49,856 bases of DNA from an uncultured Lachnospiraceae bacterium (GCA_947564305.1 CANOBT010000024.1:1-49856), one strand, 5' to 3'. Shown: positions 32,761 to 43,135, counted from the first letter of the stretch. Numbers and translations: made by a program. Notes: generated by a model from the letters alone, not told the origin.

Positions 32761-34887
32761 TTATTTACGATAAGCATACGGCGCTGTCGCATAGGTTACC
32801 ATATAGAATCCATAATTTGGATACTCACGCTGTGATTCCGGATCACACACATATGTCACACCATTGATATTCAGCTCTACCCATGCATGAGGGCCATATC
32901 CCCCTGCCAACAATGGAACCGAGCCGCTGATCATGGTAGCATCATATCCCAACTGACGCGCAACTGCTGCAAAGGAAGCAGCATAGCAATAACAGTTGCC
33001 GGCTCTCTGTTCGATTCCATAAATAGCATACCATTGTTCCGAAGTATACCCTGCTTCCGGCTGCATCGGAATCGGCAGCGTCCTATATGAAATATTATTT
33101 ACAATCCAATTGTAACTGTTACGAAGCTGTGTACTGCTGTCCGAGCCGCCAGATTGCGAAAGTACCAGATTGACATCTCCGGCAAGTCTGCTTTGCTGTA
33201 CGCTAAAATTCATAGAATAGCTGACGCCCCCGGCAAACGTATTCTTTCCATTACTCGATACGTATGCATGGGTAGAAAAAGCCCCTGGGCTTCTATGTCT
33301 CGCCCCGTCAACCGTCACGGACCACACTCCGTTACTCGACCTTTTTCCTTCATACCAGACAATGTCGTCCTGTCCGTTGGCATCACTCCATGTCGGAAAC
33401 AGAACTTTTGCACCATTCCCGTTAACCCATGGGGCTGAAAGCGAAATCTGGTACTGAGAATCACTGATCTTAGATGCCTGCAGCCGATATTCAGTATTTA
33501 TCTGCGTTGTCGTACCATCCACACATGCCATGATACCATTTCTCATTGTAACATAGACATGGATATCATATCTGCCTGTATTAAAATTATGGTTTCCTAT
33601 ATTTGCCGATACAGCATACGTTCCGTTGCTTTGACGTCGCGCAGTATACCACTTAATATCACTCTGGTCACTGTTATGCCATACTGGTATCTGTACACTT
33701 TCCACACCGGAAGGGGCGCTGATATTTGATACGATAATATCAAAACTTCCTGTGCTGTTGTCGAGATTTGCAACACTTACAGTACCCGAAGGTGCATTCT
33801 TTACTTCAAATTCTTTCCCCCTCAGCATCTGGAATGCTCCGCTGTTATGCACAGCATATGCATGTACATTATATGTACCGAGTTGTTTGTGGTTGCTGAT
33901 TGGAAATGCGCACGCATAACTGCCATCAGAATATCTGGTTGCCTTATACCATCTCAAATCATCCTGTCCGCCCTGATCAGCCCATACTGCAAACTGAACT
34001 TCCTTAACACCGCCTGGAATCTGTACCCCGGACAAAATCACCTGATAATTCAATTCACCTTTATCCGGATTTGATACCGTCAGATTTCCAACTGATGCTT
34101 CCACCGCCTGAGAAGTTCCTCCGATATAGGAAAAAAGTCCGTTTCCACTTTCTACATAAGCATGGATATTGTAGGTTCCTGTATGAAATCCGTGGTTGGA
34201 AACAGAAGCCTGCACTGCAAAACTTCCATTTGGCTGCAGACTGGCCGGATACCAGTGTATATCACTCTGATCCGAAGAACACCATATGGGAATCATCACC
34301 TGGCGTACTCCGGAAGAAGTACGAATCCCGCTGATCCATACCTGAAATGTCCCTGTGGAAGCATTATAATTGGATACTGTCACAGAAGCAGCCGCAGGCG
34401 CTGACACATCAAATGTAGTCTGCCCCAGGAAGACAGAACTTCCACCTGGCCTGTCTGCATATGCATGCACAACATAAGTTCCTGCCTGTCTGTGATTATT
34501 GACAGACACATCATACATATAACTTCCATCACTCATTTTCTGAGCGGTATACCATCTCAAATCATCCTGTCCATTCTGCAGCCCCCACACTGCAAAAAGA
34601 ATCCTTGATGTATTTTGAACCGCTGACTGCCGCAGGGTCACTCTATAAGAACGCTCTGTACCGTCAACATCTGCTGCAGTCAGTGAAACGCCCGCATTTG
34701 GATTTCCCGCTGCTCTGGAAAGATTCGGCTCATCATTATCCGAAGTCAGAGAAATCTCCGAATCATGGTCCATCTCTGCTTCTGTTGTCTCCTGATCCAG
34801 AACTGTAGCCGATACTTCCATCGGAACACATGTACACAGCATCAATCCAAAAAGCAACATGAGCAGTTTCTTTAACTTCTTTTCCAT
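32761..34887 (-). CDS. Secreted transglutaminase-like protein with five GBS Bsp-like repeats
   Basis: A 708-residue exported protein. The signal peptide (KKLKKLLMLLFGLMLCTC...VSA) is followed by an acidic linker and five repeats of about 90 residues like the GBS Bsp-like repeat: each has a G(V)xxVxxPxW strand, an aromatic QDDLRWY or QSDIHWY motif, and a NHxxxGTYxxHAY ending. Repeats 1, 3 and 5 carry QDD, repeats 2 and 4 carry QSD. The last 120 residues are a transglutaminase-like domain with Cys in RAGNCYCYAASFA, His in HAWVEL and Asp in CDPES. Likely roles are cell-wall binding and peptide or wall processing. The start at 34887 has GAGGTG upstream. Confidence 0.87.
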   Translation of the reverse strand: MEKKLKKLLMLLFGLMLCTCVPMEVSATVLDQETTEAEMDHDSEISLTSDNDEPNLSRAAGNPNAGVSLTAADVDGTERSYRVTLRQSAVQNTSRILFAVWGLQNGQDDLRWYTAQKMSDGSYMYDVSVNNHRQAGTYVVHAYADRPGGSSVFLGQTTFDVSAPAAASVTVSNYNASTGTFQVWISGIRTSSGVRQVMIPIWCSSDQSDIHWYPASLQPNGSFAVQASVSNHGFHTGTYNIHAYVESGNGLFSYIGGTSQAVEASVGNLTVSNPDKGELNYQVILSGVQIPGGVKEVQFAVWADQGGQDDLRWYKATRYSDGSYACAFPISNHKQLGTYNVHAYAVHNSGAFQMLRGKEFEVKNAPSGTVSVANLDNSTGSFDIIVSNISAPSGVESVQIPVWHNSDQSDIKWYTARRQSNGTYAVSANIGNHNFNTGRYDIHVYVTMRNGIMACVDGTTTQINTEYRLQASKISDSQYQISLSAPWVNGNGAKVLFPTWSDANGQDDIVWYEGKRSSNGVWSVTVDGARHRSPGAFSTHAYVSSNGKNTFAGGVSYSMNFSVQQSRLAGDVNLVLSQSGGSDSSTQLRNSYNWIVNNISYRTLPIPMQPEAGYTSEQWYAIYGIEQRAGNCYCYAASFAAVARQLGYDATMISGSVPLLAGGYGPHAWVELNINGVTYVCDPESQREYPNYGFYMVTYATAPYAYRK

Positions 34888-34942
34888 TCCCTCGCACCTC
34901 TTTAGTGTAAAATCAATGCAAACTATATCTTGCACTTTTTCT

Positions 34943-34971
34943 ATTTTACACGTTTTCCTCCCATGATACAA
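34943..34971 (-). promoter_or_regulatory. Promoter of the transglutaminase gene
   Basis: TTGTAT and TAAAAT on the minus strand with 17-base spacing, giving a leader of about 50 bases before the ATG at 34887. Confidence 0.5.
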
Positions 34972-35082
34972 TCCCTATTTCCACTAAATAACAAATAATT
35001 TTTTGTCTATAATTGATATCCCATACAAAATATAGTATTTCCATACAGAAAAAGCACCAATTATGCCATCGTATACACCCTC

Positions 35083-35913
35083 TCACTTCACATGCTCATG
35101 CGTAAAAAGATGCTCCTGGCAATACTCATAATTTCCATTACACTTCGAACAGAACCTGAACTCCAGTGATGGGTCATCCAATTCGGTCTTCCCGCATACC
35201 GCACAGCGGTGCATTGCACCATTGGCATAGGTCATATGCGGTCTTGCCTGCTTTTTAAACTTTCTCTTTCTAGCCTGCTCCTTCGGTGTATAGGGCTGTA
35301 TATTCCTGCTGGATAAGAAAAATAAAATAAAATTCAGCAGGGATGCAACAATGGCTGTCCTTATCATCCAGTTTCCCCTGACAAAGTCATACAAAATATA
35401 AGCCACATACACATAAGCCATCCACTTAATTTTAATCGGAAGCACAAAATACAGCAGCAGCTCCATATCCGGATAGCTTGCAGCAAATGCGAGAAAAATA
35501 GACATATTAATGTAGTAGGTACTGAAATAAACACCATATCCTACCATATTCGTACCTAAAATCGCTGCAAGAAGGAATGCTCCCAATATCGTAAATAAAA
35601 TTCCGGAAAAGATATACACATTATAACGAAACGTCCCCCAGGTCCTCTCCAACGCCGTACCGAGCTGATAGTAAAGCAGCATCATGATCACAACAGTCAA
35701 AAGCTGTCTGCTCGGCGGCACTAACACCCAGGTCACAAGCCGCCAGATCTGTCCTTTCAAAATATACGCCGGCTCCAGAGTCAGCCACGCAAGATAACTG
35801 GGGAACATCAAGGAAACCATATATCCTATCACATATCCCCCAATCAGATACATTGTCAGGTTTGGAATCGCATATCTGCCAAACTTTCTTTCTAATTTAT
35901 TTAACCAGTTCAA
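35083..35913 (-). CDS. Rhomboid-like membrane protein with C-terminal zinc ribbon, catalytic motif missing
   Basis: A 276-residue protein with six predicted helices in a rhomboid or derlin-like layout. GQIWRLVTWVLVPPS matches the rhomboid L1 entry and ELGTALERTWGTFRYNVY-type wording the next loop. Where active rhomboid proteases have GxSG, this protein has YYINMSIFLAF, and no His in the expected helix stands out, so protease activity is doubtful. The tail has a CAVC...CSKC zinc ribbon followed by YCQEHLFTHEH. The start is a TTG with GAGG upstream; the first ATG would remove 20 residues including conserved ones. It is transcribed alone from a strong promoter. Confidence 0.7.
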   Translation of the reverse strand: MNWLNKLERKFGRYAIPNLTMYLIGGYVIGYMVSLMFPSYLAWLTLEPAYILKGQIWRLVTWVLVPPSRQLLTVVIMMLLYYQLGTALERTWGTFRYNVYIFSGILFTILGAFLLAAILGTNMVGYGVYFSTYYINMSIFLAFAASYPDMELLLYFVLPIKIKWMAYVYVAYILYDFVRGNWMIRTAIVASLLNFILFFLSSRNIQPYTPKEQARKRKFKKQARPHMTYANGAMHRCAVCGKTELDDPSLEFRFCSKCNGNYEYCQEHLFTHEHVK

Positions 35914-36014
35914 ATGTCCTCGTCTCCTCTTTTTATGATTTATTTCTGTCTTCTTGTTCCACTATAATCTGTTGTTCCCTGAACGATAACCACGTTTCTG
36001 CTCTATCATGAGTA

Positions 36015-36043
36015 ATTGTACCGTTGAGAGGCATATTTGTCAA
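36015..36043 (-). promoter_or_regulatory. Promoter of the rhomboid-like gene
   Basis: TTGACA and TACAAT on the minus strand with 17-base spacing. Transcription would start near 36008, leaving a leader of about 95 bases. Confidence 0.75.
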
Positions 36044-36150
36044 ATGTATGTTATACTTTTTTTGTAAATTTTGTATAAAACTCCCATATATTTTATAGGA
36101 ATTTCCCAAAAAATAACGAATCCTCCATAAAACCTTTACCACTTTACCGA

Positions 36151-36179
36151 TTGTCTTTTTTTGAAACTTGTCGTATAAT
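36151..36179 (+). promoter_or_regulatory. Promoter of the activator/dehydratase gene
   Basis: TTGTCT and TATAAT with 17-base spacing, giving a leader of about 75 bases before the ATG at 36262. Confidence 0.65.
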
Positions 36180-36261
36180 GTACATTGTTGTCGAAAAATC
36201 ATAAACATTTAATAGGAAAGAACTAACATAAAATCTATATAAAAGAGGATGTGGAAATCAT

Positions 36262-39200
36262 ATGAATCTGAATGAATTATATAGTTTAGGAATTGACATT
36301 GGCTCCACCACTGTCAAAATCGCAGTACTAAACAGCAGCCGGGAAGTCTTATTCTCCGATTATGAACGGCATTTCGCCAATATACAGGAAACTTTATCTG
36401 ATCTGCTTGGCCGCGCGCTCTACGCACTGGGGCCTGTACGTGTATCTCCGGTCATTACCGGAAGCGGCGGGCTGACTCTGGCGAAGCATTTGCAGGTGCC
36501 TTTTGTTCAGGAGGTAATTGCGGTCTCTTCAGCCCTGCAGGATTATGCGGCACAGACTGACGTCGCAATTGAATTGGGCGGGGAAGATGCGAAAATCATT
36601 TACTTTGAAGGCGGAAATGTAGAACAGCGTATGAACGGAGTCTGCGCGGGTGGTACGGGATCTTTTATCGATCAGATGGCATCTCTTCTGCAGACAGATG
36701 CCCTGGGGCTGAATGAATATGCGAAAAATTATAAAGCTCTTTATTCGATTGCGGCCCGCTGCGGAGTATTTGCAAAATCCGATATCCAGCCGCTGATCAA
36801 TGAGGGAGCTTCAAAAGAAGATCTTGCTGCCTCCATTTTCCAGGCAGTTGTAAACCAGACCATCAGCGGTCTCGCCTGTGGAAAACCGATTCGGGGACAT
36901 GTAGCATTTTTAGGCGGACCGCTGCACTTTTTATCCGAACTGCGTGCTGCTTTCATCCGTACACTGAAACTGGACGATGAACATGTCATTGCCCCACGAA
37001 ATTCCCATTTATTTGCTGCCATCGGTTCTGCTCTCAATGCAAAACAGGAAACAAAAGCTGCTCTCCGCGAACTGCAGGAACGTCTGGCCGGCCGGATTCA
37101 GATGGAATTTGAAGTAGACCGCATGGAGCCTTTATTTGCTTCTTCAAAAGAATATGATGCTTTTATCAGCCGTCACAGCAGGCATCAGGTTCCGGTAAAA
37201 GATTTGGCATCCTATCACGGAAAAGCATTTTTAGGGATTGATGCAGGCTCCACTACCACAAAAGCTGCACTTGTCGGCGAGGATGGGACACTACTGTATT
37301 CCTTTTATCACAACAATGAAGGGGATCCTCTTGGCACCACCATCCGGGCAGTCAGAGAAATCTACAGTCATCTCCCCGAAGGAGTAGAAATCGTACACTC
37401 CTGCTCCACCGGTTACGGGGAAGCCTTGATCAAAGCGGCATTATTATTAGATGAAGGCGAAGTGGAGACTGTATCCCACTACTATGCAGCTTCTTATTTC
37501 GAGCCTGATGTCGACTGTATCCTGGACATCGGCGGCCAGGATATGAAGTGCATCAAGATTAAAAATCAGACAGTGGACAGTGTACAGCTTAATGAAGCCT
37601 GCTCCTCCGGATGCGGTTCTTTTATCGAAACGTTCGCAAAATCCTTGAATTATTCCGTGGAAGATTTTGCCCATGAAGCCTTATATGCTTCCAATCCCAT
37701 TGACCTGGGAACACGATGTACCGTATTTATGAATTCTAAGGTAAAGCAGGCACAAAAAGAAGGGGCTGCGGTAGCTGATATTTCTGCAGGCCTTGCCTAT
37801 TCCGTCATCAAAAATGCACTGTTCAAAGTCATCAAGGTATCCGACGCATCAGAACTTGGAAACCATATTGTAGTACAGGGCGGCACATTCTACAATAATG
37901 CAGTGCTGAGAAGCTTTGAAAAAATAGCGGATTGTGAAGCAATCCGTCCGGATATTGCAGGAATTATGGGCGCTTTTGGAGCCGCATTAATTGCCAGAGA
38001 ACGTTATGTAGAATGCGAAGGCACTACTATGCTTTCTATTGAAGATATTGAGACACTGGAATATTCTACTACCATGACTAAATGTAAAGGCTGCACTAAT
38101 AACTGCCGTCTGACCATCAGCCATTTCAGCGGCAATCGGCGGTTCATTACCGGCAACCGCTGTGAGCGGGGCCTGGGAAAAGAAAAATCCGCCAATCAGA
38201 TGCCTAACCTTTTTGACTATAAGCTGAAACGCTATTTTGGATACACGCCGTTGGAGGAAAAAGACGCCCGGCGCGGAGTCATCGGTATTCCAAGAGTACT
38301 GAACATTTATGAAAATTATCCTTTCTGGTTTACATTCTTTACAAAATTAAATTTCCGGGTTGTACTTTCCCCGGCTTCCACCAGAAAGATTTATGAACTA
38401 GGGATTGAATCTATCCCTAGTGAGTCAGAGTGTTATCCGGCCAAACTGGCCCATGGGCATGTACAGTGGCTGATTGAACATGGGGTTAGACATATTTTCT
38501 ACCCTTCTATCCCTTTCGAGCGTAAAGAATTTGAGGATGCAAACAATCACTACAACTGCCCCATTGTTACCTCTTACCCTGAAAATATCAGAAACAATAT
38601 GGACCCCATTGTAAAAGGAGAAGTCGATTTCATCCATCCGTTCCTGAGTTTTCAAAACGAGGAGACAATCTCTTACCGGCTGATAGATGAACTTTCCAAA
38701 AAATTCCATATTTCTGAAGAAGAAATTCGAAATGCCGTACATGAGGCATGGAAAGAACTGGCCGCATGCCGCGAGGATATGCGCAAAAAAGGAGAGGAAA
38801 CTATCCGTTTCCTGAATGATACAGGAAACCGCGGTATTGTACTTGCCGGACGGCCGTATCATATTGACCCTGAGGTCAACCATGGTCTTCCGGAATTGAT
38901 CACTTCCTATAATATTGCTGTCCTGACAGAAGATTCCGTATCCCACTTAAGTCCGGTAGAACGACCGCTCAACGTGATGGATCAATGGATGTATCATTCC
39001 CGTCTGTATGCAGCGGCTAATTATGTAAAAACCGTGGATAACCTGGACCTGATCCAACTTAATTCCTTCGGATGCGGTCTGGATGCGGTCACTACAGACC
39101 AGGTTGCCGAAATTCTGACGAACTCTGATAAAATCTACACCTCGCTGAAAATTGATGAGGTAAACAATTTAGGAGCAGCCAGAATCCGTGTCCGCTCCCT

Positions 39201-40605
39201 GTTGGCGGCCATCCGTGTCCGTGAGCAAAGGAAATCCAAACGGGAAATCAGGCCGGCTTCTATTAGTAAAATAGCGTTCACAAAGGAAATGCGCAAGACC
39301 TATACCATCCTCTGCCCACAGATGTCGCCTATCCATTTCGAACTGTTGGAACCTGCATTTCAAGCCTCCGGATATAATATCGTAGTACTTCCAAACGATA
39401 ATAAACAATCCGTAGACGTAGGCTTAAAATATGTAAACAATGATGCCTGTTATCCATCTCTGATGGTCGTTGGGCAGATTATGGAGGCTATCTTATCCGG
39501 AAATTATGATACCGATCATCTGGCAGTTATCATCTCACAAACAGGTGGCGGCTGCCGGGCATCTAACTATATTGGCTTTATCCGCAGGGCATTGAAAAAG
39601 GCCGGCTATGAACATATTCCGGTCATTTCCCTGAACCTAAGCGGTCTGGAGGAAAATCCCGGCTTTAAGCTGACTCCTATACTGGTAATGCGGGGAATGT
39701 ATGCATTGGTACTTGGTGACATCTTTATGAAATGTGTCTATCGGATGCGCCCCTACGAGGCCGTACCCGGAAGCACCAATACCATGCATCAGAAGTGGGT
39801 GAAAACCTGCAAACACTTTTTGTCTCATGGATATCCTTCCCGGGGTGGCTTCAAAAAGCTCTGCCAGGATATCATTCAGGATTTTGACAGCCTGGAATTG
39901 CAGGACATCAAGAAACCACGGGTCGGTGTGGTTGGAGAAATCCTTGTAAAATTCCTTCCGGCCGCAAACAATTATCTGGTTGAACTGTTGGAAAGCGAAG
40001 GGGCCGAAGCGGTTGTCCCTGATTTGATGGATTTTCTGATGTACTGCTTCTATAACCAGAATTTTAAGGTATCTCATTTAGGGATGGAGAAATCCAAAGC
40101 CACCCTTGGGAACCTGGGAATCAAAGCACTGGAATGGTTCCGTGCCCCTGCCACAAAGGCATTTCAGGCTAGCAGGCATTTTGAGCCGCCGACGCCGATT
40201 CAGAAATTAGCCGAAATGGCCTCAGGAATCGTATCACTTGGAAACCAGACCGGAGAAGGATGGTTCTTAACCGGAGAGATGTTGGAGCTGATACATAGCG
40301 GTACAGAAAATATTGTATGCACGCAGCCCTTTGCCTGTCTTCCGAATCATGTAGTCGGAAAAGGGGTTATCAAGGAATTGAGAAGGCTTTATCCTCAGTC
40401 CAATGTAGTTGCTATTGATTTTGACCCGGGAGCCAGTGAAGTAAACCAGTTAAACCGTATCAAGCTGATGCTCTCCACGGCAAATAAAAACCTGGAAATC
40501 GAATCGACTGACATAAAAGGCAAGAATGGACTGAAGCAAGGTACAGGTGTATCCGCCTTTTCGCTGCAAAATAACGTACAAGAAGCTTTCGATCAGAACT
40601 TCTAA
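36262..40605 (+). CDS. Fused 2-hydroxyacyl-CoA dehydratase activator (two ASKHA domains) and dehydratase-like subunit
   Basis: A 1447-residue cytoplasmic iron-sulfur protein. Domain 1 (1 to about 265) and domain 2 (about 321-590) are both activator-type ATPases ([24 protein letters not shown]). Each has the two cluster cysteines of HgdC-like activators: CAGGTGSF (Cys128) with RCGVF (Cys167), and CSSGCGSF (Cys447) with RCTVF (Cys486). A CKGCTNNC motif with a further Cys in GNRCERG follows (about 612-636), then DUF2229 and HgdB-like regions to the end. Activators donate an electron, driven by ATP, to dehydratases or double-cubane proteins. The fusion is known in Clostridia, but its substrate is not established. 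Confidence 0.85.
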   Translation: MNLNELYSLGIDIGSTTVKIAVLNSSREVLFSDYERHFANIQETLSDLLGRALYALGPVRVSPVITGSGGLTLAKHLQVPFVQEVIAVSSALQDYAAQTDVAIELGGEDAKIIYFEGGNVEQRMNGVCAGGTGSFIDQMASLLQTDALGLNEYAKNYKALYSIAARCGVFAKSDIQPLINEGASKEDLAASIFQAVVNQTISGLACGKPIRGHVAFLGGPLHFLSELRAAFIRTLKLDDEHVIAPRNSHLFAAIGSALNAKQETKAALRELQERLAGRIQMEFEVDRMEPLFASSKEYDAFISRHSRHQVPVKDLASYHGKAFLGIDAGSTTTKAALVGEDGTLLYSFYHNNEGDPLGTTIRAVREIYSHLPEGVEIVHSCSTGYGEALIKAALLLDEGEVETVSHYYAASYFEPDVDCILDIGGQDMKCIKIKNQTVDSVQLNEACSSGCGSFIETFAKSLNYSVEDFAHEALYASNPIDLGTRCTVFMNSKVKQAQKEGAAVADISAGLAYSVIKNALFKVIKVSDASELGNHIVVQGGTFYNNAVLRSFEKIADCEAIRPDIAGIMGAFGAALIARERYVECEGTTMLSIEDIETLEYSTTMTKCKGCTNNCRLTISHFSGNRRFITGNRCERGLGKEKSANQMPNLFDYKLKRYFGYTPLEEKDARRGVIGIPRVLNIYENYPFWFTFFTKLNFRVVLSPASTRKIYELGIESIPSESECYPAKLAHGHVQWLIEHGVRHIFYPSIPFERKEFEDANNHYNCPIVTSYPENIRNNMDPIVKGEVDFIHPFLSFQNEETISYRLIDELSKKFHISEEEIRNAVHEAWKELAACREDMRKKGEETIRFLNDTGNRGIVLAGRPYHIDPEVNHGLPELITSYNIAVLTEDSVSHLSPVERPLNVMDQWMYHSRLYAAANYVKTVDNLDLIQLNSFGCGLDAVTTDQVAEILTNSDKIYTSLKIDEVNNLGAARIRVRSLLAAIRVREQRKSKREIRPASISKIAFTKEMRKTYTILCPQMSPIHFELLEPAFQASGYNIVVLPNDNKQSVDVGLKYVNNDACYPSLMVVGQIMEAILSGNYDTDHLAVIISQTGGGCRASNYIGFIRRALKKAGYEHIPVISLNLSGLEENPGFKLTPILVMRGMYALVLGDIFMKCVYRMRPYEAVPGSTNTMHQKWVKTCKHFLSHGYPSRGGFKKLCQDIIQDFDSLELQDIKKPRVGVVGEILVKFLPAANNYLVELLESEGAEAVVPDLMDFLMYCFYNQNFKVSHLGMEKSKATLGNLGIKALEWFRAPATKAFQASRHFEPPTPIQKLAEMASGIVSLGNQTGEGWFLTGEMLELIHSGTENIVCTQPFACLPNHVVGKGVIKELRRLYPQSNVVAIDFDPGASEVNQLNRIKLMLSTANKNLEIESTDIKGKNGLKQGTGVSAFSLQNNVQEAFDQNF

Positions 40606-40628
40606 CAACGATTTCTCATTTATCATAA

Positions 40629-40668
40629 TAAAAAGACCTTACAGCCTGTGCTGCAGGGTCTCTTTTAT
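40629..40668. terminator. Bidirectional intrinsic terminator
   Basis: AGACCTTACAGC pairs with GCTGCAGGGTCT (one mismatch, one G-U) around a four-base loop, with A-run and T-run flanks. It serves the activator/dehydratase gene and the convergent greA operon. Confidence 0.8.
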
Positions 40669-40724
40669 TGTGGTATCAAAAGAATACCTTAGGTCTGCGA
40701 AAACAAATTTTCAGTATCTTATAA

Positions 40725-41228
40725 CTAATAGCTGCGTATATGATCTTCCTCCTCATCCTGTGTATTTACAATCTTTTGGATTACCGCATAATAACCATAA
40801 TCCTCATTAACCCTAATATAAACTCTGTCGTTCACCTTATGCCCGATGATTGCTTTTCCCATCGGAGATTCAATACTGATAAGACCATTGAGAGAGCTTC
40901 CGCGGATAGATGTAACCAGTCGATAAGTTTCGACCTCATCATCCTCTTCTATGTACAGTTCTACCGTATTATTGATTCCAACCTCATCAGCTTTCGAACT
41001 GTCATCTATGATAATCGCATTTTTCAGCATCCGCTCCAGATACCGGATTCTGCTTTCATTTTGATTTTTATCCTTTTTTGCCGCATGATATTCAAAATTC
41101 TCACTCAAATCCCCGTGCGCCCTGGCCTCCTTTACAGCTTCAATAGCCTCTTTCCTCACGACCAGCTTTCGATGTTCAATCTCTTCCTGGATTTTCTTTA
41201 CATCACTTTTTGTTAATCTGTCTTTCAT
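40725..41228 (-). CDS. greA: GreA/GreB family transcription elongation factor
   Basis: A 167-residue Gre factor. The N-terminal coiled coil (about residues 5-80) has ARAHGDLSENFEYHAAKKDKNQNESRI, whose acidic tip residues (D and E of GDLSENFEY) enter the RNA polymerase secondary channel and trigger cleavage of backtracked RNA. The C-terminal FKBP-like domain includes SPMGKAIIGHKVND. It lies 12 bases after an uncharacterised gene, as the last gene of a three-gene operon. The genome probably has another GreA; this copy may be a paralogue because its context and end (DEEEDHIRSY) are not those of the standard gene. Confidence 0.88.
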   Translation of the reverse strand: MKDRLTKSDVKKIQEEIEHRKLVVRKEAIEAVKEARAHGDLSENFEYHAAKKDKNQNESRIRYLERMLKNAIIIDDSSKADEVGINNTVELYIEEDDEVETYRLVTSIRGSSLNGLISIESPMGKAIIGHKVNDRVYIRVNEDYGYYAVIQKIVNTQDEEEDHIRSY

Positions 41229-41240
41229 CTCTGCTCCTTC

Positions 41241-42425
41241 TCACAACCTTTTGCTTCTTTCGAGAGTTTCCCTAGGGCCCATTCCAACCTTAATCTCCAG
41301 AAATTTTTCATCCATTCCTCTGTCTTTGTGTTTCTCTTCTGTTTTTTCCTGCTCCGCAAAATATAAATCCAAAAATTGGGGATGGCTCATCCTCTCCAGA
41401 GAGCGATTGCACTCTCGTATATAATCCAGACTGTCCCGCCGTGCAATCTCATATCCCTCCCTTGCGTCCTGGTAATTAAACAAATATTCCACAACATGAC
41501 AGGCAATCCCAGCATGATATTCCCTTGAACTGCCGGTAATTTCAGCTTCTGCATCATTCAGCCCCAACTTCAGGATTCCATAGGCGCAGCCATAATCTTC
41601 ATACTTTCGGTTTTCCGTCCGGAGGACCACATGCGGAAAATCATAAATGTATTTCTTCCCAATGATGAATAGTGCACAGCCGGTCTGAGAATCAACCCTG
41701 ATTGGAATCATAACATCAAAATTACCTGATTTTGCAATCCGCTGAAAAAAGATATCATAATCCTCATCGCTTTTCTGATCTGTATTTATATAAGAAGCCG
41801 AAAGAAATAACCTGTTCTGGGCACAATACGCATCCAACATATTCAGAGACGGATCTTTCTTCCTTTCCGGTCTCCTTTTTGCCGTTCCTTCTTTCTGTTG
41901 TCTATTCACATCAGTAATCGGAAGGCCAATCTCATAAAAAAAATTCCGTACCTCTACCTGCAGAGAAACATATTCCAACCTGTGTGTCATACACTCTAAT
42001 TTCTCAGCCGGAATCTTCGACAATCTTTCTCTGGCCCCCTCATCAGAAGCCTTCATCCAGCCTTCCAAAAGACGCAGTTTTTCCTGTATATCTTTTTTCC
42101 TGCCAGTACATTCCAATATGTCATACTCCTCTTTTGACAGCCCAAGTCCATAATACAAAAGCGGCAGGATTAGTTTATAATCACTGCCTTCCTGATACAG
42201 CTTCGGTGTCTTTGATAGCTTTTCTACAATATATTCCACATAGTCCAGGGTGGAAATCTCCCCTGCCTTCAGTCTCTTCCACTTCTGTCCCAGTATAATT
42301 CGAAAACATGTATCGGAACGAGGATGCTTTTCCAGATAGCAGAAGACAAAGGATTCCTCACCTTTTTCGTAATAGTCCTGTCTGAGCTGATCATAATAAT
42401 CCCTTTTGAAACTATAACAGTCCAT
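41241..42425 (-). CDS. Uncharacterised 394-residue protein upstream of greA
   Basis: I do not recognise this family. The protein is soluble, without a signal peptide or membrane segment. The N-terminal half is helical, with many Tyr, Glu and Lys residues (LKAGEISTLDYVEYIVEKLSK and similar). A Lys/Arg-rich linker at about residues 187-205 (RRPERKKD) leads to a mixed alpha/beta half with GCALFIIGKKYIYDFPHVVL and a GILKLGLNDAEAEI strand pair. It starts within the last 14 bases of the upstream gene, so the two are coupled, and GAGGG lies upstream of the ATG. Context with greA does not define a role. Confidence 0.7.
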   Translation of the reverse strand: MDCYSFKRDYYDQLRQDYYEKGEESFVFCYLEKHPRSDTCFRIILGQKWKRLKAGEISTLDYVEYIVEKLSKTPKLYQEGSDYKLILPLLYYGLGLSKEEYDILECTGRKKDIQEKLRLLEGWMKASDEGARERLSKIPAEKLECMTHRLEYVSLQVEVRNFFYEIGLPITDVNRQQKEGTAKRRPERKKDPSLNMLDAYCAQNRLFLSASYINTDQKSDEDYDIFFQRIAKSGNFDVMIPIRVDSQTGCALFIIGKKYIYDFPHVVLRTENRKYEDYGCAYGILKLGLNDAEAEITGSSREYHAGIACHVVEYLFNYQDAREGYEIARRDSLDYIRECNRSLERMSHPQFLDLYFAEQEKTEEKHKDRGMDEKFLEIKVGMGPRETLERSKRL

Positions 42426-43053
42426 GATCCCTATCCCTCATCTGCCTTTGAGACAATTCTTTCAGTTTCCTTGTTGCATTCCTGATACAAGACATAGCCT
42501 CAAAGTAATACTCTTCTTTACTATAAAGCGTAAGTCCCTCAAGTTCTAAAAAACAGGTCAGCATATACCAGATATCATATTCAAAATCCGGAAATTCATA
42601 CTCCGGGTCAAAAAGCGTGCTGTAATTCATGAAATGCCTCTCCAAATCCTCATCTTTTGGAAGATATCCCCGCTCCTGATCCAAAAGCATCTGACGAAAT
42701 TTCAGCAGCAGAAAATCTTCTGTCATCATCAAAATTGTTTCAAAAGTCATATGACTTTCCTGGAAATGATAAATACAATAAGAAATTGCACAGTAGAAAT
42801 AACCTTCATATACCTGCCGTTCTTCTTCCAGAAATATCGAACCCTCTCTTTCCTTCTTCTCCTGCATATACTGCAGGAGCCGCTCCAACATTTCATTGAG
42901 CTTCTCTTTTGAAAATTCCCCTTCCGCTGTATGAGTATAAGGCACAAAACTATGATTCCTTCCGGAAAGTACACTCTTCATCTCATCTATAGCAGACAGC
43001 ATTTTTTTTAGATATACATCCCTTTCACTCAATTGCTCCATCATACTTTCCAT
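42412..43053 (-). CDS. Uncharacterised 213-residue protein, first gene of the greA operon
   Basis: I do not recognise this family. It is a soluble, acidic, mostly helical protein rich in Glu, Met, Tyr and Phe (EEERQVYEGYFYCAISYCIYHFQESHMTF within the middle, given in part). The start at 43053 (MESMMEQL) has AGGAGG upstream, supplied by hairpin element E. A longer in-frame start at 43149 would place the element inside the protein. The operon promoter at 43136-43165 lies 80 bases upstream, so the element is part of the mRNA leader. Its end overlaps the next gene by 14 bases. Confidence 0.7.
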   Translation of the reverse strand: MESMMEQLSERDVYLKKMLSAIDEMKSVLSGRNHSFVPYTHTAEGEFSKEKLNEMLERLLQYMQEKKEREGSIFLEEERQVYEGYFYCAISYCIYHFQESHMTFETILMMTEDFLLLKFRQMLLDQERGYLPKDEDLERHFMNYSTLFDPEYEFPDFEYDIWYMLTCFLELEGLTLYSKEEYYFEAMSCIRNATRKLKELSQRQMRDRDHGLL

Positions 43054-43060
43054 AGAATCA

Positions 43061-43110
43061 CCTCCTGAATTTGTAACCACTTGCAACGAAAATGACTGCC
43101 TGCTTGACCG
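43061..43110 (-). repeat. Interspersed hairpin element, copy E
   Basis: On the minus strand it reads GCGGTCAAGCAGGCAGTC, then arms AGTCATTTTC and GCAAGTGGTT (three G-U pairs, one mismatch) around GTT, then ACAA and AGGAGG. It lies in the transcribed leader of the greA operon, about 20 bases after the expected transcription start. Confidence 0.7.
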
Positions 43111-43135
43111 CCATCCGCAAAACAGTACCTTGTTT

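Larger units (their letters stand above)
35914..36261. other. Divergent intergenic region without a gene
   Basis: This 348-base AT-rich region separates the rhomboid-like gene from the activator/dehydratase gene. It holds a minus-strand promoter (36015-36043) and a plus-strand promoter (36151-36179). A 91-codon open frame on the minus strand (35933-36208) lies across them, lacks a ribosome binding site and looks spurious. Confidence 0.6.

Noticed and set aside
35933..36208. A 91-codon open frame on the minus strand in the intergenic region
   Set aside because: It overlaps two promoters, has no ribosome binding site and an unlikely amino acid mix; treated as chance.
41217..41245. A sixth copy of the GGTTACAA hairpin element before greA (GCAAAAGGTTGTGAGAAGGAG)
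   Set aside because: Similarity is limited to GGTT and the ribosome binding site; the left arm and ACAA are missing.
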